A DNA stretch of 64,000 nucleotides from Tatumella saanichensis (GTDB lineage Bacteria > Pseudomonadota > Gammaproteobacteria > Enterobacterales > Enterobacteriaceae), in the NCBI RefSeq assembly GCF_000439375.1, contig NZ_ATMI01000040.1, positions 1 through 64,000 of the forward strand. Reading direction: 5' to 3'. This document shows positions 1 to 8,385 of the stretch, piece by piece (position 1 is the first letter of the stretch; each line of letters begins with the position of its first letter). Both the position numbers and the translations under genes were made by a program. The notes beneath the pieces were generated by a model, which was not told the origin of the DNA, made no database searches, and saw only the letters and a list, made by a program, of their open reading frames with translations.

Positions 1-92
1 ACCTGACCCCATGCCGAACTCAGAAGTGAAACGCCGTAGCGCCGATGGTAGTGTGGGGTCTCCCCATGCGAGAGTAGGGAACTGCCAGGCAT
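1..92 (+). rRNA. rrf: 5S ribosomal RNA, partial (3' part)
   Basis: The first 92 bases match, base for base except at the very end, the 3' three quarters of the complete 5S gene that lies 233 bases further on, so the gene begins before the window. It would be the first 5S of an rRNA operon whose 16S and 23S genes are outside. 5S rRNA is part of the large ribosomal subunit. Confidence 0.95.
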
Positions 93-104
93 CCAATTTT
101 AAGT

Positions 105-180
105 GCTGATATGGCTCAGTTGGTAGAGCGCACCCTTGGTAAGGGTGAGGTCCCCAGTTCGACTCTGGGTATCAGCACCA
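105..180 (+). tRNA. thrV: tRNA-Thr (anticodon GGT)
   Basis: A 76-nt cloverleaf: acceptor strand GCTGATA pairs with TATCAGC, followed by ACCA with encoded CCA. The anticodon loop reads CTTGGTAA, so the anticodon is GGT (threonine). The T arm contains GTTCGAC. It sits between two 5S genes, as thrV does at the end of the E. coli rrnD operon, and is presumably cut from the rRNA transcript. Confidence 0.97.
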
Positions 181-205
181 GTTATACTAAAGTAGTGAAA
201 GAATT

Positions 206-325
206 TGCCTGGCGGCAAGAGCGCGGTGGTCCCACCTGACCCCATGCCGAACTCAGAAGTGAAACGCCGTAGCGCCGATGGTAGTGTGGGGTCTCCCCAT
301 GCGAGAGTAGGGAACTGCCAGGCAC
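206..325 (+). rRNA. rrf: 5S ribosomal RNA (complete)
   Basis: A complete 120-nt 5S gene beginning TGCCTGGCGGC and ending ACTGCCAGGCA; the two ends pair to form helix I. It is the second 5S of the operon, after tRNA-Thr, which is the rrnD-type arrangement. A strong terminator follows 10 bases downstream. Confidence 0.97.
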
Positions 326-335
326 CAAAAAAGTC

Positions 336-366
336 AAAAAGGCCATCCTCACGGATGGCCTTTTTG
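336..366 (+). terminator. rRNA operon terminator, copy 1
   Basis: An intrinsic terminator: A-run, stem GGCCATCC, loop TCAC, stem GGATGGCC, then TTTTT. It lies directly behind the complete 5S gene and ends the rRNA operon. Confidence 0.93.
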
Positions 367-409
367 CATTGGGCCAAATAATCCGAAATAAGCCGTAAAG
401 TAAGGCAAA

Positions 410-456
410 CGCTGTAGCGCCGAGGGTAGTGTGGGGTCTCCCGCTGCGAGAGTAGG
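410..456 (+). pseudogene. degenerate 5S rRNA fragment, copy 1
   Basis: This stretch matches the internal part of the real 5S gene (core GGTAGTGTGGGGTCTCCC then GCGAGAGTAGG) with several substitutions. It lacks the 5' part and is split from the 5S 3' end by about 68 inserted bases. It cannot fold as a full 5S and is read as a remnant of an earlier 5S copy. Confidence 0.75.
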
Positions 457-546
457 ACAAAAGCTCGCTTTTGAACGTTGCCTGCGGCAACGGCCCGTAG
501 GGCGGTGAACGTAGTGAGCCGTAAACTGCCAGGCACCAAAAAAGTC

Positions 547-577
547 AAAAAGGCCATCCTCACGGATGGCCTTTTTG
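547..577 (+). terminator. repeat-borne terminator, copy 2
   Basis: Identical in stem and loop to the terminator at 336 (GGCCATCC/GGATGGCC, T5 tail), exactly 211 bp downstream. Confidence 0.85.
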
Positions 578-620
578 CATTGGGGCAAATAATCCGAAAT
601 AAGCCGTAAAGTAGGGCAAA

Positions 621-667
621 CGCTGTCGCGCCGAGGGTAGTGTGGGGTCTCCCGCTGCGAGAGTAGG
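621..667 (+). pseudogene. degenerate 5S rRNA fragment, copy 2
   Basis: Second copy of the degenerate 5S piece, 211 bp after the first and differing from it at very few positions. Confidence 0.75.
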
Positions 668-757
668 ACAAAAGCTCGCTTTTGAACGTTGCCTGCGGCA
701 ACGGCCCGTAGGGCGGTGAACGCAGTGAGCCGTAAACTGCCAGGCATCCAAACAGTC

Positions 758-787
758 AGAAAGGCCATCCTCACGGATGGCCTTTCT
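758..787 (+). terminator. repeat-borne terminator, copy 3
   Basis: Third copy of the same hairpin. The stem is unchanged, but the flanking A and T runs carry compensating changes (AGAAA upstream, TTTCT downstream). It closes the array. Confidence 0.85.
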
Positions 788-1228
788 GCATTGGGGAAAA
801 GAAAACTCTGCCGATGTTTTTTTATACCTTCCCTCATTTATTACCCATAAGAAAGGGGTGATTTTTTCTAGATTAAAGCTGATTTTACCGACTTAGTGAT
901 GTTGATGAGCTGATGGTAGAGAAAAGATGACTCTTTAGAGTATTTTTTCAGTAGGTAGGGATATTAAGGCTATCGCTTAAGGGTTATCGCTCACTTCTTA
1001 GGGTAAATAACGATTTTTTTATGCCTAAAATAGTTATTTTTCCTCTAAATTAGGTTAAGAGTCAGATAAAACCCGACAACTCTGTGATGATGTATTGGCA
1101 TAGGATCTAGGCAGATAGATAGGATAAGACACGCAGTAATGCTTAGTGAAATTTCCGCTAAGGAAAGCTGAAAGATTTTCATCATCAAAAGATGAGGCTC
1201 GACTTTTTAGGCCGAGCAAGCTAGTCTT
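788..1228. other. intergenic region without recognisable gene
   Basis: About 440 bp of AT-rich sequence between the last rRNA terminator and the metA operator. Only weak hairpins were noticed (for example TTTCC/GGAAA near 1152 and TCATC/GATGA near 1184). No coding frame with a plausible start and no RNA gene was recognised. In E. coli yjaA and yjaB lie between the rRNA operon and metA; neither is seen here. Confidence 0.5.
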
Positions 1229-1252
1229 GGCTGTCTGGATGTCTAAACGTTT
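1229..1252 (+). promoter_or_regulatory. three tandem MetJ boxes upstream of metA
   Basis: Three adjacent 8-mers GGCTGTCT, GGATGTCT and AAACGTTT match the met box AGACGTCT at 5, 6 and 6 of 8 positions. MetJ with S-adenosylmethionine binds such arrays cooperatively. The array ends 25 bp before the metA start, which fits repression of the first committed step of methionine synthesis. Confidence 0.75.
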
Positions 1253-1277
1253 AAATGGTTAATAAAGGTGTCAGGTA

Positions 1278-2207
1278 ATGCCAATCAGAGTGCCGGATGA
1301 TCTCCCCGCAGTAAACTTCTTACGTCATGAGAACGTCTTTGTGATGACCTCATCCAGGGCGTTGGTGCAGAATATTCGTCCGCTGAAAATCCTGATCCTT
1401 AACCTGATGCCGAAGAAGATCGAAACTGAAAATCAGTTTTTGCGGTTATTGTCGAACTCGCCACTGCAACTGGATATTCAGTTATTGCGTATCGATAATC
1501 GTGAGTCCAAAAATACGCCTACTGAGCATCTGGATACCTTTTACCGTAATTTCGATGATATTCAGGACGAGAATTATGATGGTTTGATCGTCACCGGTGC
1601 ACCTTTAGGACTGGTCGATTTTGACGATGTGGCCTACTGGCCGCAGATCCAACAGGTACTGCACTGGGCAAAAGACCATGTCACCTCAACGATGTTTGTT
1701 TGCTGGGCAGTTCAGGCCGCGCTTAATATCCTATATGACATCCCTAAGATCACCCGTGAGCAGAAGCTATCTGGCGTTTACCAGCATAGTTTGGAACAAC
1801 CTCATGCATTGCTGACCCGTGGTTTTGATGATCAGTTCTTGGCACCGCACTCTCGCTATGCCGATTTCCCAACAGACATTATTCGCCAGCATACGGACTT
1901 AGACATTTTTGCCGCCTCGGAAGAGACCGGAGCGTATCTGATGGCGAGCCGTGATAAACGCTTGGTTTTTGTCACCGGCCATCCTGAGTATGATGCCAAT
2001 ACTTTGGCCTCTGAATATTTACGTGATATCGGTGCCGGGATTGCTTCCCCAGTTCCTTATAACTACTTCCCTGGAAATAACCCACGGTTAACGCCGCAGG
2101 CAAGTTGGCGCAGCCATGGTCATCTGCTGTTCTCTAACTGGCTAAACTATTATGTTTATCAGATTACGCCGTACGATCTTAAGCATATGACCCCGACTCT
2201 TGATTAA
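1278..2207 (+). CDS. metA: homoserine O-succinyltransferase MetA
   Basis: Cytoplasmic enzyme that transfers a succinyl group from succinyl-CoA to L-homoserine, the first committed step of methionine synthesis. The 309 residues equal the family length. The class-I-amidotransferase-like fold shows the catalytic residues at the E. coli positions: Cys142 (FVCWAVQ), and His235 with Glu237 (GHPEYD). The ATG at 1278 has an AAAGGTGTCAGG ribosome site just upstream. Upstream MetJ boxes suggest repression by methionine sufficiency. It lies downstream of the rRNA operon as in E. coli, but aceBAK does not follow it; an aldo-keto reductase gene faces it instead. Confidence 0.97.
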   Translation: MPIRVPDDLPAVNFLRHENVFVMTSSRALVQNIRPLKILILNLMPKKIETENQFLRLLSNSPLQLDIQLLRIDNRESKNTPTEHLDTFYRNFDDIQDENYDGLIVTGAPLGLVDFDDVAYWPQIQQVLHWAKDHVTSTMFVCWAVQAALNILYDIPKITREQKLSGVYQHSLEQPHALLTRGFDDQFLAPHSRYADFPTDIIRQHTDLDIFAASEETGAYLMASRDKRLVFVTGHPEYDANTLASEYLRDIGAGIASPVPYNYFPGNNPRLTPQASWRSHGHLLFSNWLNYYVYQITPYDLKHMTPTLD

Positions 2208-2229
2208 AGGTAGATACTGCCGGTCAGTT

Positions 2230-3225
2230 TCAATGGCCGGCCAGCAATTCTTCAATTTTTCTCCGCTCCGTTGCCGTGAATGCAGGCCCCTGTAAGGCTG
2301 CGACCGCTGCATCAATCTGCGTCATTTTGCTGGCACCGATCAGTATTGACGTCAGTAAATTGTCTCGTAACAGCCAGCACTGCGCCATCTGTGCCAAGGT
2401 CTGCCCGCGTTGTTGTGCTATCCCGTTCAGTTCTGACAATGTTTGTCGCAGTTCAGGGCTGAGCCTGTCCTCGGTGAGGAACGGGCTGTTACCGGCCATG
2501 CGTGAATCTTGTGGAATACCTTTCAGATAACGATCGCTCAGCAGGCCACCAGCCAGTGGGGAGAACGCGATACTGCCGACTCCTTTCTTTTGCAGGGTAT
2601 GAAGTAAACCCTGCTCCGGGGTGCGCTGCAGCATTGAGTATTTCATCTGGTGGAGCAGGCAAGGGATGCCCATTTGTTGCAGCAGTGTAATCGCCTGGGC
2701 GGCGAGAGCATCTGGGTAATTTGAAATCCCGACATATAATGCTTTTCCTTGCCGGACGATATCTGCCAATGCGCCCATAGTCTCTTGTATCGGGGTATCT
2801 GGATCAGGACGGTGATGGTAAAAAATATCCACGTAGTCGAGCCCCATTCGCTTAAGGCTCTGATTCAGGCTGGCGATCAGATACTTACGTGATCCCCAGT
2901 CACCATATGGACCGGGCCACATGGTATAGCCAGCCTTGGTGGAAATAATCAGCTCATCTCGCCAAGGCAGTAAATCTTGGCGGAGAAACTGACCGAAACG
3001 TTCTTCTGCTGCACCAGGCGGTGGGCCGTAATTATTCGCCAGATCAAAATGGGTGATCCCCTGGTCAAACGCATGTTGTACCAGTCGGCGTGATTGCTCT
3101 GCCGTGGTGTCATCACCGAAATTATGCCATAAACCGAATGAAATCCGTGGTAGATGCAGGCCGCTGTGACCACAGCGGGCATATTTCATTACCGAGTAAC
3201 GATCTTCTGAAGGCTGGTAGTGCAT
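2230..3225 (-). CDS. gpr: aldo/keto reductase, YghZ (Gpr)-like
   Basis: Cytoplasmic NADPH-dependent aldo-keto reductase of 331 residues, closely similar over its length to E. coli YghZ, which reduces L-glyceraldehyde 3-phosphate and methylglyoxal. Seen motifs: the Asp and Tyr of the tetrad in HFDLANNYGPPPG (about residues 57-69), Lys in ISTKAGY, His in IFYHHRPD, and the C-terminal cofactor segment SILIGASKM. The ATG at 3225 has GAGG about 10 bases upstream. It lies 60 bp downstream of citG on the same strand, so it may be read through from the citrate operon or have its own promoter. No functional link to citrate is evident, and the substrate here is inferred by family only. Confidence 0.88.
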   Translation of the reverse strand: MHYQPSEDRYSVMKYARCGHSGLHLPRISFGLWHNFGDDTTAEQSRRLVQHAFDQGITHFDLANNYGPPPGAAEERFGQFLRQDLLPWRDELIISTKAGYTMWPGPYGDWGSRKYLIASLNQSLKRMGLDYVDIFYHHRPDPDTPIQETMGALADIVRQGKALYVGISNYPDALAAQAITLLQQMGIPCLLHQMKYSMLQRTPEQGLLHTLQKKGVGSIAFSPLAGGLLSDRYLKGIPQDSRMAGNSPFLTEDRLSPELRQTLSELNGIAQQRGQTLAQMAQCWLLRDNLLTSILIGASKMTQIDAAVAALQGPAFTATERRKIEELLAGH

Positions 3226-3285
3226 ATGTTTCTGAACCTCATCCAGTGGCGCGAGTTTTACTATATTTCCTAGTGTAGGCCATTA

Positions 3286-4143
3286 CTAGGGGAGGGTTCT
3301 TAAGCGGTACTCTGTGGTTGCAGGTAGATAATCAGCCAGGACGGTCGCGACGGCTAACAGATCAGCACTGCCTCCGGGGCTGAGGTTACGTTGTATAAGC
3401 TCATGATCCATTTTATAAATATCAATAACTTCCCAAGCTCTGTTGAGTAACTGGCGGGCAGCCTGCTGCACATGGTGTAATCCTTCAAGACCGCCACGGG
3501 AAACCAGATTGGTGTCTGCATTGACGGCCATCAGTCGTAATAAAGCATGATGGCGCTGACGATTGCCGTGATCTTGATACCAATAAGGCAATACATAATG
3601 GCGTACCGTGGCAAAGCCACTCTCCGCCTCACCACGGGCACCACTGAGTGAGAAGGCCTGGTATAAACGGGCGCTGGCGCTATTATTGGTGGTCAGTTCT
3701 CGGCCGACTATACCCTTACATATCTCACTGACTTCCAGGCAGAGTGCATTGCAGTCTACGGGCTGTTGTCTGCCGATTAGCCTGCCGGCAGCACAACAGA
3801 GTAGCCCAAGAGAAAAAATTCCCCCTTGATGCGTATTCACCCCGCCAGTGGCATCGAACATCGCCTGTTCACAGGCCAGTCCCATCGGGCGCAGCGTTGA
3901 AAGCTGCTCATCGGCGGGCAGATAAGCCTGTTCCTGACCAAGTTGTTGGAACCGCTCAAACCAGGGACTGATCGCCGTGATACTGCGGGTAAATAAGGTA
4001 TGATCCATGTCGTGATGCGCACCACTGTTGTGGGCATCCACCAAGCCAGGCTTCGGCGTCAGTAATAGCTCTTCCTGTAGCGCTCTGACTGCTTTGGCTG
4101 GTAGGTTATCTGCCGGCGGTTGAGAGTTAGGCAAAACCATCAT
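3286..4143 (-). CDS. citG: triphosphoribosyl-dephospho-CoA synthase CitG
   Basis: Makes 2'-(5''-triphosphoribosyl)-3'-dephospho-CoA from ATP and dephospho-CoA, the precursor of the citrate lyase prosthetic group. The 285 residues match CitG/MdcB family length. Conserved stretches are visible: ELLLTPKPGLVDAHNSGAHHDMD near the N terminus, GGVNTHQGGIFSLGLL in the middle, and SRGGLEGL and SPGGSADLLA towards the end. The start overlaps the citX stop by 17 bases, so the two are translationally coupled. The order citX-citG as separate genes is that of E. coli. It is the last gene of the lyase set. Confidence 0.95.
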   Translation of the reverse strand: MMVLPNSQPPADNLPAKAVRALQEELLLTPKPGLVDAHNSGAHHDMDHTLFTRSITAISPWFERFQQLGQEQAYLPADEQLSTLRPMGLACEQAMFDATGGVNTHQGGIFSLGLLCCAAGRLIGRQQPVDCNALCLEVSEICKGIVGRELTTNNSASARLYQAFSLSGARGEAESGFATVRHYVLPYWYQDHGNRQRHHALLRLMAVNADTNLVSRGGLEGLHHVQQAARQLLNRAWEVIDIYKMDHELIQRNLSPGGSADLLAVATVLADYLPATTEYRLRTLP

Positions 4144-4660
4144 TGATAATTTTCTCTACAGCGTTAAGCAGCTCAGTCGCCGAATGTTGGCGTGAGCGGA
4201 TGCACACTAATGCTGGCTGATCACAGACCAGACAGCGGCGGCCATGTTGATTTAGAGACTGGCGGCCAACAGGCCCGGCCTGCGGACAAATCACATCAAA
4301 GTCCCATAACCGTCCCAGTGGGTGGGTCTGTTCGATAGTGGCTAGCTGTGCTTTGATCTCCACTGCCGGATGAGCAACGCACCATAAAGCTTCAGGACCG
4401 GTCGCTGCAAAACGGACAACACGATCAATCACTAGCCAGCGGTTTTCCCGTAGCCAGTGATCCGCCATACGCAGCGCAACGCCTATCACATTTTGATAAC
4501 GAGCATGATTTTTAATAGGACCAGGCGTGACTAGCGTCAGTGAAATTATAGGCTGCTGATAACGCTGCAGCCATTCCTGCTGACGGGCAGCTCGCTGTTC
4601 TTTTGCGGTAAGCTGTGCCTGTAAACGGGCTGACAGTTCCGCATGGCCATTATCGATCAT
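4127..4660 (-). CDS. citX: apo-citrate lyase phosphoribosyl-dephospho-CoA transferase CitX
   Basis: Attaches the prosthetic-group precursor made by CitG to a serine of the acyl carrier subunit CitD. The 177 residues agree with CitX. Family landmarks: TPGPIKNHARYQN, HPLGRLWDFDVICP, RRCLVCDQPALVC and the C-terminal SATELLNAVEKIIND. The start lies 3 bp after the citF stop and its end overlaps citG, so it is embedded in the operon. It functions in the cytoplasm during maturation of citrate lyase. Confidence 0.95.
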   Translation of the reverse strand: MIDNGHAELSARLQAQLTAKEQRAARQQEWLQRYQQPIISLTLVTPGPIKNHARYQNVIGVALRMADHWLRENRWLVIDRVVRFAATGPEALWCVAHPAVEIKAQLATIEQTHPLGRLWDFDVICPQAGPVGRQSLNQHGRRCLVCDQPALVCIRSRQHSATELLNAVEKIINDGFA

Positions 4661-4663
4661 TGC

Positions 4664-6175
4664 TTAATCCTCGGAGGCGATCTGGCGGACCACATCAATC
4701 ACGGATCCGTCACGGTAGTGAATGATACCGACGATCTTCTCGCTGAAGGCTATCGGTTGCGGATCGCCGCAGATCAGACGGGTACGTTGCCAGAGATCCT
4801 CAATGGTCATTACCTTGATACCGGCCTCTGTCAGACGCTGGTACAGTTCGGGACGTGCTGGATTGACGGCAATACCTTGATCTGTCACAAGCACATCAAT
4901 GCTTTCTCCCGGCGTGACACGGGTGGTTACCTGTTTGACCACGGTCGGAATACGGCTGCGGATCAGGGGAGCCACGACGATAGTCAGGTCGGCGGCAGCG
5001 GCGACATCACAGTGTCCACCTGACGCGCCGCGCATGACACCGTCCGAACCGGTAATGACGTTGACGTTAAACTGCAGATCGATTTCCAGTGCGCTGAGGA
5101 TCACCACATCTAGCTGATCACAACTGGCTCCTTTACCGGCCGGGTTGGCATAGACATTGGTCGAAATTTCGATATGGCGCGGATTGCGGGCTAAGGAGGC
5201 GGCCGCTTGTCCGTCAAAACTCTGGGTATCCAGCAGGATATCAATCAGTCCCTGTTCGTGTAGTTCGACCAGCCCTGCGGTGATACCTCCTAATGCAAAA
5301 CGGGCAGTGATCTGGTGGCGGGCCATTTTTTCACCGAGAAAACGGGTACAGGCGGTCGCAGCGGCACCAGAGCCGGTCTGTAGAGAAAAGCCTGGAACAA
5401 AATAGCCGGAATGCTCAATCACGTCAGCGGCAGTGCGGGCAATCAGTAATTCACGGGGATTGTTAGTGATACGGGTGGCACCGGTGCTGATTTGGGTCGC
5501 ATCGCCGACACTGCCGGTAGGGACAATATAGTCCACTTGGTCTTGTCGGAGGCTGGCGGGCAAATAAGGGTAGGGTAGGATCTGTTCGGTCAGTAACACT
5601 ACCTGGTGTGCATAGTGGGCATCGGTCATTGCATAGCCCAGCGCACCGCAGGCAGAGTTACCCGCGGTGCCACTGGCATTGCCAAATTCATCACAGCCAG
5701 TGACCGCAAGGAAAGCCACATCAATAGTGATCTCTCCTTGTTGGATCATTCTCACCCGCCCACCGTGGGAATGGATATGGACCGGCTCTACCATTAATCC
5801 GTCAGAGATCGCTTCAGCCAGCTTACCGCGCATTCCGGAAGTGTAGATCCGGGTGATCACGCCTTGGCGAATATGATCGATCAGCGGGCTGTTGCAGCTC
5901 ATTAGTGAACTGGACGCCAGGGTCAGGTTTTTAAAGCCGAGCTCTGCCAGAGTGCCGACTACTTGATTAATGACGGTATCCCCTTCACGGAATGCGTGGT
6001 GAAATGAAATCGTCATCCCATCCTTAAGGCCGCTGCGACGGATGGCTTCCTCCAGAGAATGGCACAGTTTACGGCGACGTTTTTCATGACGATCTTTTAG
6101 CCAAGGTGTAGCGGCATGGGCTCCAGAAAATGGCGGCAGATAACCCTGTTCAGAAAACAGCTCAATATCTTTCAT
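4664..6175 (-). CDS. citF: citrate lyase alpha subunit CitF (citrate:acetyl-ACP transferase)
   Basis: The alpha subunit of citrate lyase exchanges the acetyl group on the acyl carrier protein for citrate (EC 2.8.3.10). The CoA-transferase fold covers all 503 residues, near the usual 505-510. Conserved stretches include SFHHAFREGD, VHIHSHGGR, TGCDEFGNASG and GASGGHCDVAA. The reading frame is open upstream, but the chosen ATG at 6175 (MKDIELFSEQGYLP) has a clear AAGGAGAG ribosome site in the 10-bp gap after citE and matches the family start. Confidence 0.96.
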   Translation of the reverse strand: MKDIELFSEQGYLPPFSGAHAATPWLKDRHEKRRRKLCHSLEEAIRRSGLKDGMTISFHHAFREGDTVINQVVGTLAELGFKNLTLASSSLMSCNSPLIDHIRQGVITRIYTSGMRGKLAEAISDGLMVEPVHIHSHGGRVRMIQQGEITIDVAFLAVTGCDEFGNASGTAGNSACGALGYAMTDAHYAHQVVLLTEQILPYPYLPASLRQDQVDYIVPTGSVGDATQISTGATRITNNPRELLIARTAADVIEHSGYFVPGFSLQTGSGAAATACTRFLGEKMARHQITARFALGGITAGLVELHEQGLIDILLDTQSFDGQAAASLARNPRHIEISTNVYANPAGKGASCDQLDVVILSALEIDLQFNVNVITGSDGVMRGASGGHCDVAAAADLTIVVAPLIRSRIPTVVKQVTTRVTPGESIDVLVTDQGIAVNPARPELYQRLTEAGIKVMTIEDLWQRTRLICGDPQPIAFSEKIVGIIHYRDGSVIDVVRQIASED

Positions 6176-6185
6176 AATTCTCTCC

Positions 6186-7061
6186 TTATTGGTGTAATCC
6201 GGAGGCAGCGGCACGTTCCAGCACCGTATGAGCATGTTGAATAATCGGGGCATCGATCATTTTTCCGTTCAGCGAGATCACCCCCAATCCTTTTTTTTCT
6301 CCATCGCTGGCAGCTCCGATCACCTGTTGTGCATAGAGGACGTCTTCAGCGGTCGGGGCGTATGCATTGTGTAGCAGGGCTATTTGACGCGGATTAATTA
6401 GGGATTTTCCGTTAAAACCCATCCTGCGGATCACATCGACTTCTTGCAGGAAGCCCTGCTCATCATTGAGATCGGGCCAGACAACATCAAAGGCATCGAT
6501 GCCGGCCGCCCTTGCCGCATGCAGCACGGTACATCGGGCATAAAACAGCTCACTGCCATCGCCACGGGAGGTTTGCATATCCATCACATAATCGAACGCG
6601 GCGAGGGCGATACCGATCAAGCGTGGGGAACTGCGGGCTATGGCCACGGCATTGATGACTCCGCTGGCCGATTCAATGGCAGCCATCAAGCGGGTCGATC
6701 CTACCGGTCGGCCACAGGCTTGCTCAATGTTCTCCAACTGTTCTTCTAACTGATGAACATCCTGGGGTGAGTCGGTCTTTGGTAAGCGAATCACATCAGC
6801 CCCGCCACGTACCGCGGCATTGAGGTCATCCACACCAAAGGGGGTGTTCAAGCCATTAATACGGACTACCGTTTCAATATCTTGGTACATCGGGTGCTGC
6901 AGTGCATGAAAGACCAGCAGTCGACCTGCATCTTTTTCATGAAGAGAGACAGCATCTTCGAGGTCAAACATGACCGAATCTGGGCGATGGATAAAGGCTG
7001 TAGATAACATGGCAGCACTGGTGCCCGGCAGAAACAGCATACTACGGCGGAGTTTTTTCAT
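6186..7061 (-). CDS. citE: citrate lyase beta subunit CitE (citryl-ACP lyase)
   Basis: Cleaves citryl-ACP into oxaloacetate and acetyl-ACP (EC 4.1.3.34). A TIM-barrel protein of the HpcH/HpaI/CitE family, 291 residues. Motifs seen: RRSMLFLPG at the start, MFDLEDAV (acidic residues that take part in Mg binding), [22 protein letters not shown] and [10 protein letters not shown]. The ATG at 7061 overlaps the citD stop as ATGA and has GGAAG upstream, so the longer open frame was not used. It acts in a complex with CitD and CitF. Confidence 0.96.
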   Translation of the reverse strand: MKKLRRSMLFLPGTSAAMLSTAFIHRPDSVMFDLEDAVSLHEKDAGRLLVFHALQHPMYQDIETVVRINGLNTPFGVDDLNAAVRGGADVIRLPKTDSPQDVHQLEEQLENIEQACGRPVGSTRLMAAIESASGVINAVAIARSSPRLIGIALAAFDYVMDMQTSRGDGSELFYARCTVLHAARAAGIDAFDVVWPDLNDEQGFLQEVDVIRRMGFNGKSLINPRQIALLHNAYAPTAEDVLYAQQVIGAASDGEKKGLGVISLNGKMIDAPIIQHAHTVLERAAASGLHQ

Positions 7062-7351
7062 GATAAGGCTTCCCATTCTGATAACGCGTCTGCTGAAGCG
7101 CGCAGCACCGCGCACTGGATCCTGGCCCGCAGTACACAGTCGAGTGCGCCTTTATCTTCAATGATGATCAGTCCATTATTGACGCCCAATTGGTGTAGGG
7201 TCGTGTCGGCAACTTTACGGATCTGCGAACCGAACTGCTTAATCACATCGCTGCTGATGATAATTTCCGGCCCGCCTTCGGCAGGAATAACTTTGACTTT
7301 TGCATCTCCGGACTCGAGGGTACCCGCCAATGCCTCTTTGATAATTTTCAT
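7058..7351 (-). CDS. citD: citrate lyase gamma subunit CitD (acyl carrier protein)
   Basis: Small acyl carrier subunit (97 residues) carrying the phosphoribosyl-dephospho-CoA prosthetic group. The modified serine is in AGTLESGD; with the ATG at 7351 it becomes Ser14, exactly its position in known CitD proteins, which is why this start was preferred over a GTG at 7363 that overlaps the citC stop. The conserved [14 protein letters not shown] lies near the C terminus. The stop overlaps the citE start by 4 bases. Confidence 0.94.
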   Translation of the reverse strand: MKIIKEALAGTLESGDAKVKVIPAEGGPEIIISSDVIKQFGSQIRKVADTTLHQLGVNNGLIIIEDKGALDCVLRARIQCAVLRASADALSEWEALS

Positions 7352-7359
7352 AAATGTTC

Positions 7360-8379
7360 TCACGGTGGTGTCAGGTAATGGGTTTTCAGCCAGTGCCAGC
7401 TGGTGGCCGGTACTTTGTGGCGCAATAGCGCTGACTTTTCTTCAATGAGCAGGCGTCGAACTTCAGACGCCGAGATAGCTGGGCCGCTGTCAAGGGCAAG
7501 GCGCTCAGTTTCAATCACCGAGATCTTTCCCTGAAACGCGAGATGCATGTTCTGGTTATAACGGCGGGTAGTGCCACAAAAAGGTTCTGATCCAATATAG
7601 CGGTGGGTGATCCCCAGGGCTGGTGTAATATGATCACGAAAGATCGTCAGATCAATATCACTCCAAGCGTGATCCACCTGCGGCGTTTCTTTCAGGAAAT
7701 AGCTCGGGAAGGTGGCACGGGAGATCATATAGCTGGATCCCTCATGCACCGTAACATTAGGCAGATGGGCGACCCCCTTTTTGACCATTTCGAGCCGGTC
7801 GGCGTAAGGGAAAAAAGAGGCATCTTCACGCACCAAAAAGAGGTGTAGCCAGTCGCTCTGCTCAGCGGCACGTTGTGCCAAAAACTGATGGCCGAGTGTA
7901 AAAGGATTCGCATTCATCACGATAGCGGCGATGGTATTTCCTGGCTGGCGTAAGCGTGTCAGCCGCTGGCAATAGCGGCGTAGACCTCCGGGGACGTTCT
8001 CCATCAGTACCGTATGCCGCGTGTCTTTCGCCACCGGCCAGAAGCCACAATGACGAAAAATATCGGTATTTTTCTGGTGGGTGGCGAGAAAAAGATGGGG
8101 AGTGCCTAACCGGTTAGCAATACTTTCCACTTCCGATAAGAGACGGCCGGTGAGGTTGCAGCCCCGCCAAGCAGATTCAGTAGCGACACATTTCACCATA
8201 TTGCCAGCCAGTCCGGCACAGCCCGCTAAATGTGGTCCGTCCCAAGCTTGGATAAAGTACTGAATATCCGATTCCGGCTGTAGATCACAGCGGTTGAGCA
8301 GCTGTTCGCAGGCTACTCGGTCCCGAGAAGTACTGGTAGCATCGCTGATCCTAAAATCGAGGGAGAGTGAGGTCGGCAT
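7360..8379 (-). CDS. citC: [citrate (pro-3S)-lyase] ligase CitC
   Basis: Acetylates the thiol of the citrate lyase prosthetic group using ATP and acetate, switching the lyase on (EC 6.2.1.22). 339 residues. The N-terminal half is acetyltransferase-like (KCVATESAWRGCNL, HLFLATHQKN). The C-terminal half is a nucleotidyltransferase domain with NANPFTLGHQFL (the HxGH-type motif, here TLGH) and ISASEVRRLL. It starts 6 bp after the upstream FAH-family gene and ends 8 bp before citD, so it belongs to one transcript. Confidence 0.95.
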   Translation of the reverse strand: MPTSLSLDFRISDATSTSRDRVACEQLLNRCDLQPESDIQYFIQAWDGPHLAGCAGLAGNMVKCVATESAWRGCNLTGRLLSEVESIANRLGTPHLFLATHQKNTDIFRHCGFWPVAKDTRHTVLMENVPGGLRRYCQRLTRLRQPGNTIAAIVMNANPFTLGHQFLAQRAAEQSDWLHLFLVREDASFFPYADRLEMVKKGVAHLPNVTVHEGSSYMISRATFPSYFLKETPQVDHAWSDIDLTIFRDHITPALGITHRYIGSEPFCGTTRRYNQNMHLAFQGKISVIETERLALDSGPAISASEVRRLLIEEKSALLRHKVPATSWHWLKTHYLTPP

Positions 8380-8385
8380 ATTGCG

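Larger units (their letters stand above)
314..787 (+). repeat. 211-bp tandem repeats of 5S remnant plus terminator
   Basis: From the last bases of the 5S gene the sequence repeats with an exact period of 211 bp. The landmark ACTGCCAGGC recurs at 314, 525 and 736, and the terminator stem at 336, 547 and 758. Units 314-524 and 525-735 are nearly identical; a third partial copy ends after its terminator at 787. Each full unit holds a terminator, a spacer, a degenerate internal piece of 5S, an inserted run of about 68 bp with small hairpins (AAAAGC/GCTTTT and GTTGCC/GGCAAC), and the genuine 3' end of 5S. Long reading frames on the minus strand here are by-products of the repeat. Confidence 0.9.

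Noticed and set aside
99-837. Several long overlapping reading frames on the minus strand (up to 200 codons) in the rRNA region
   Set aside because: They run through 5S, tRNA and the tandem terminator repeats; the repetitive amino acid patterns simply mirror the 211-bp repeat. No ribosome sites.
3608-3971. Open frames on the plus strand opposite citG
   Set aside because: Antisense shadows of a clearly recognised gene; no start signals and no recognisable product. The same holds for the antisense frames throughout the window.
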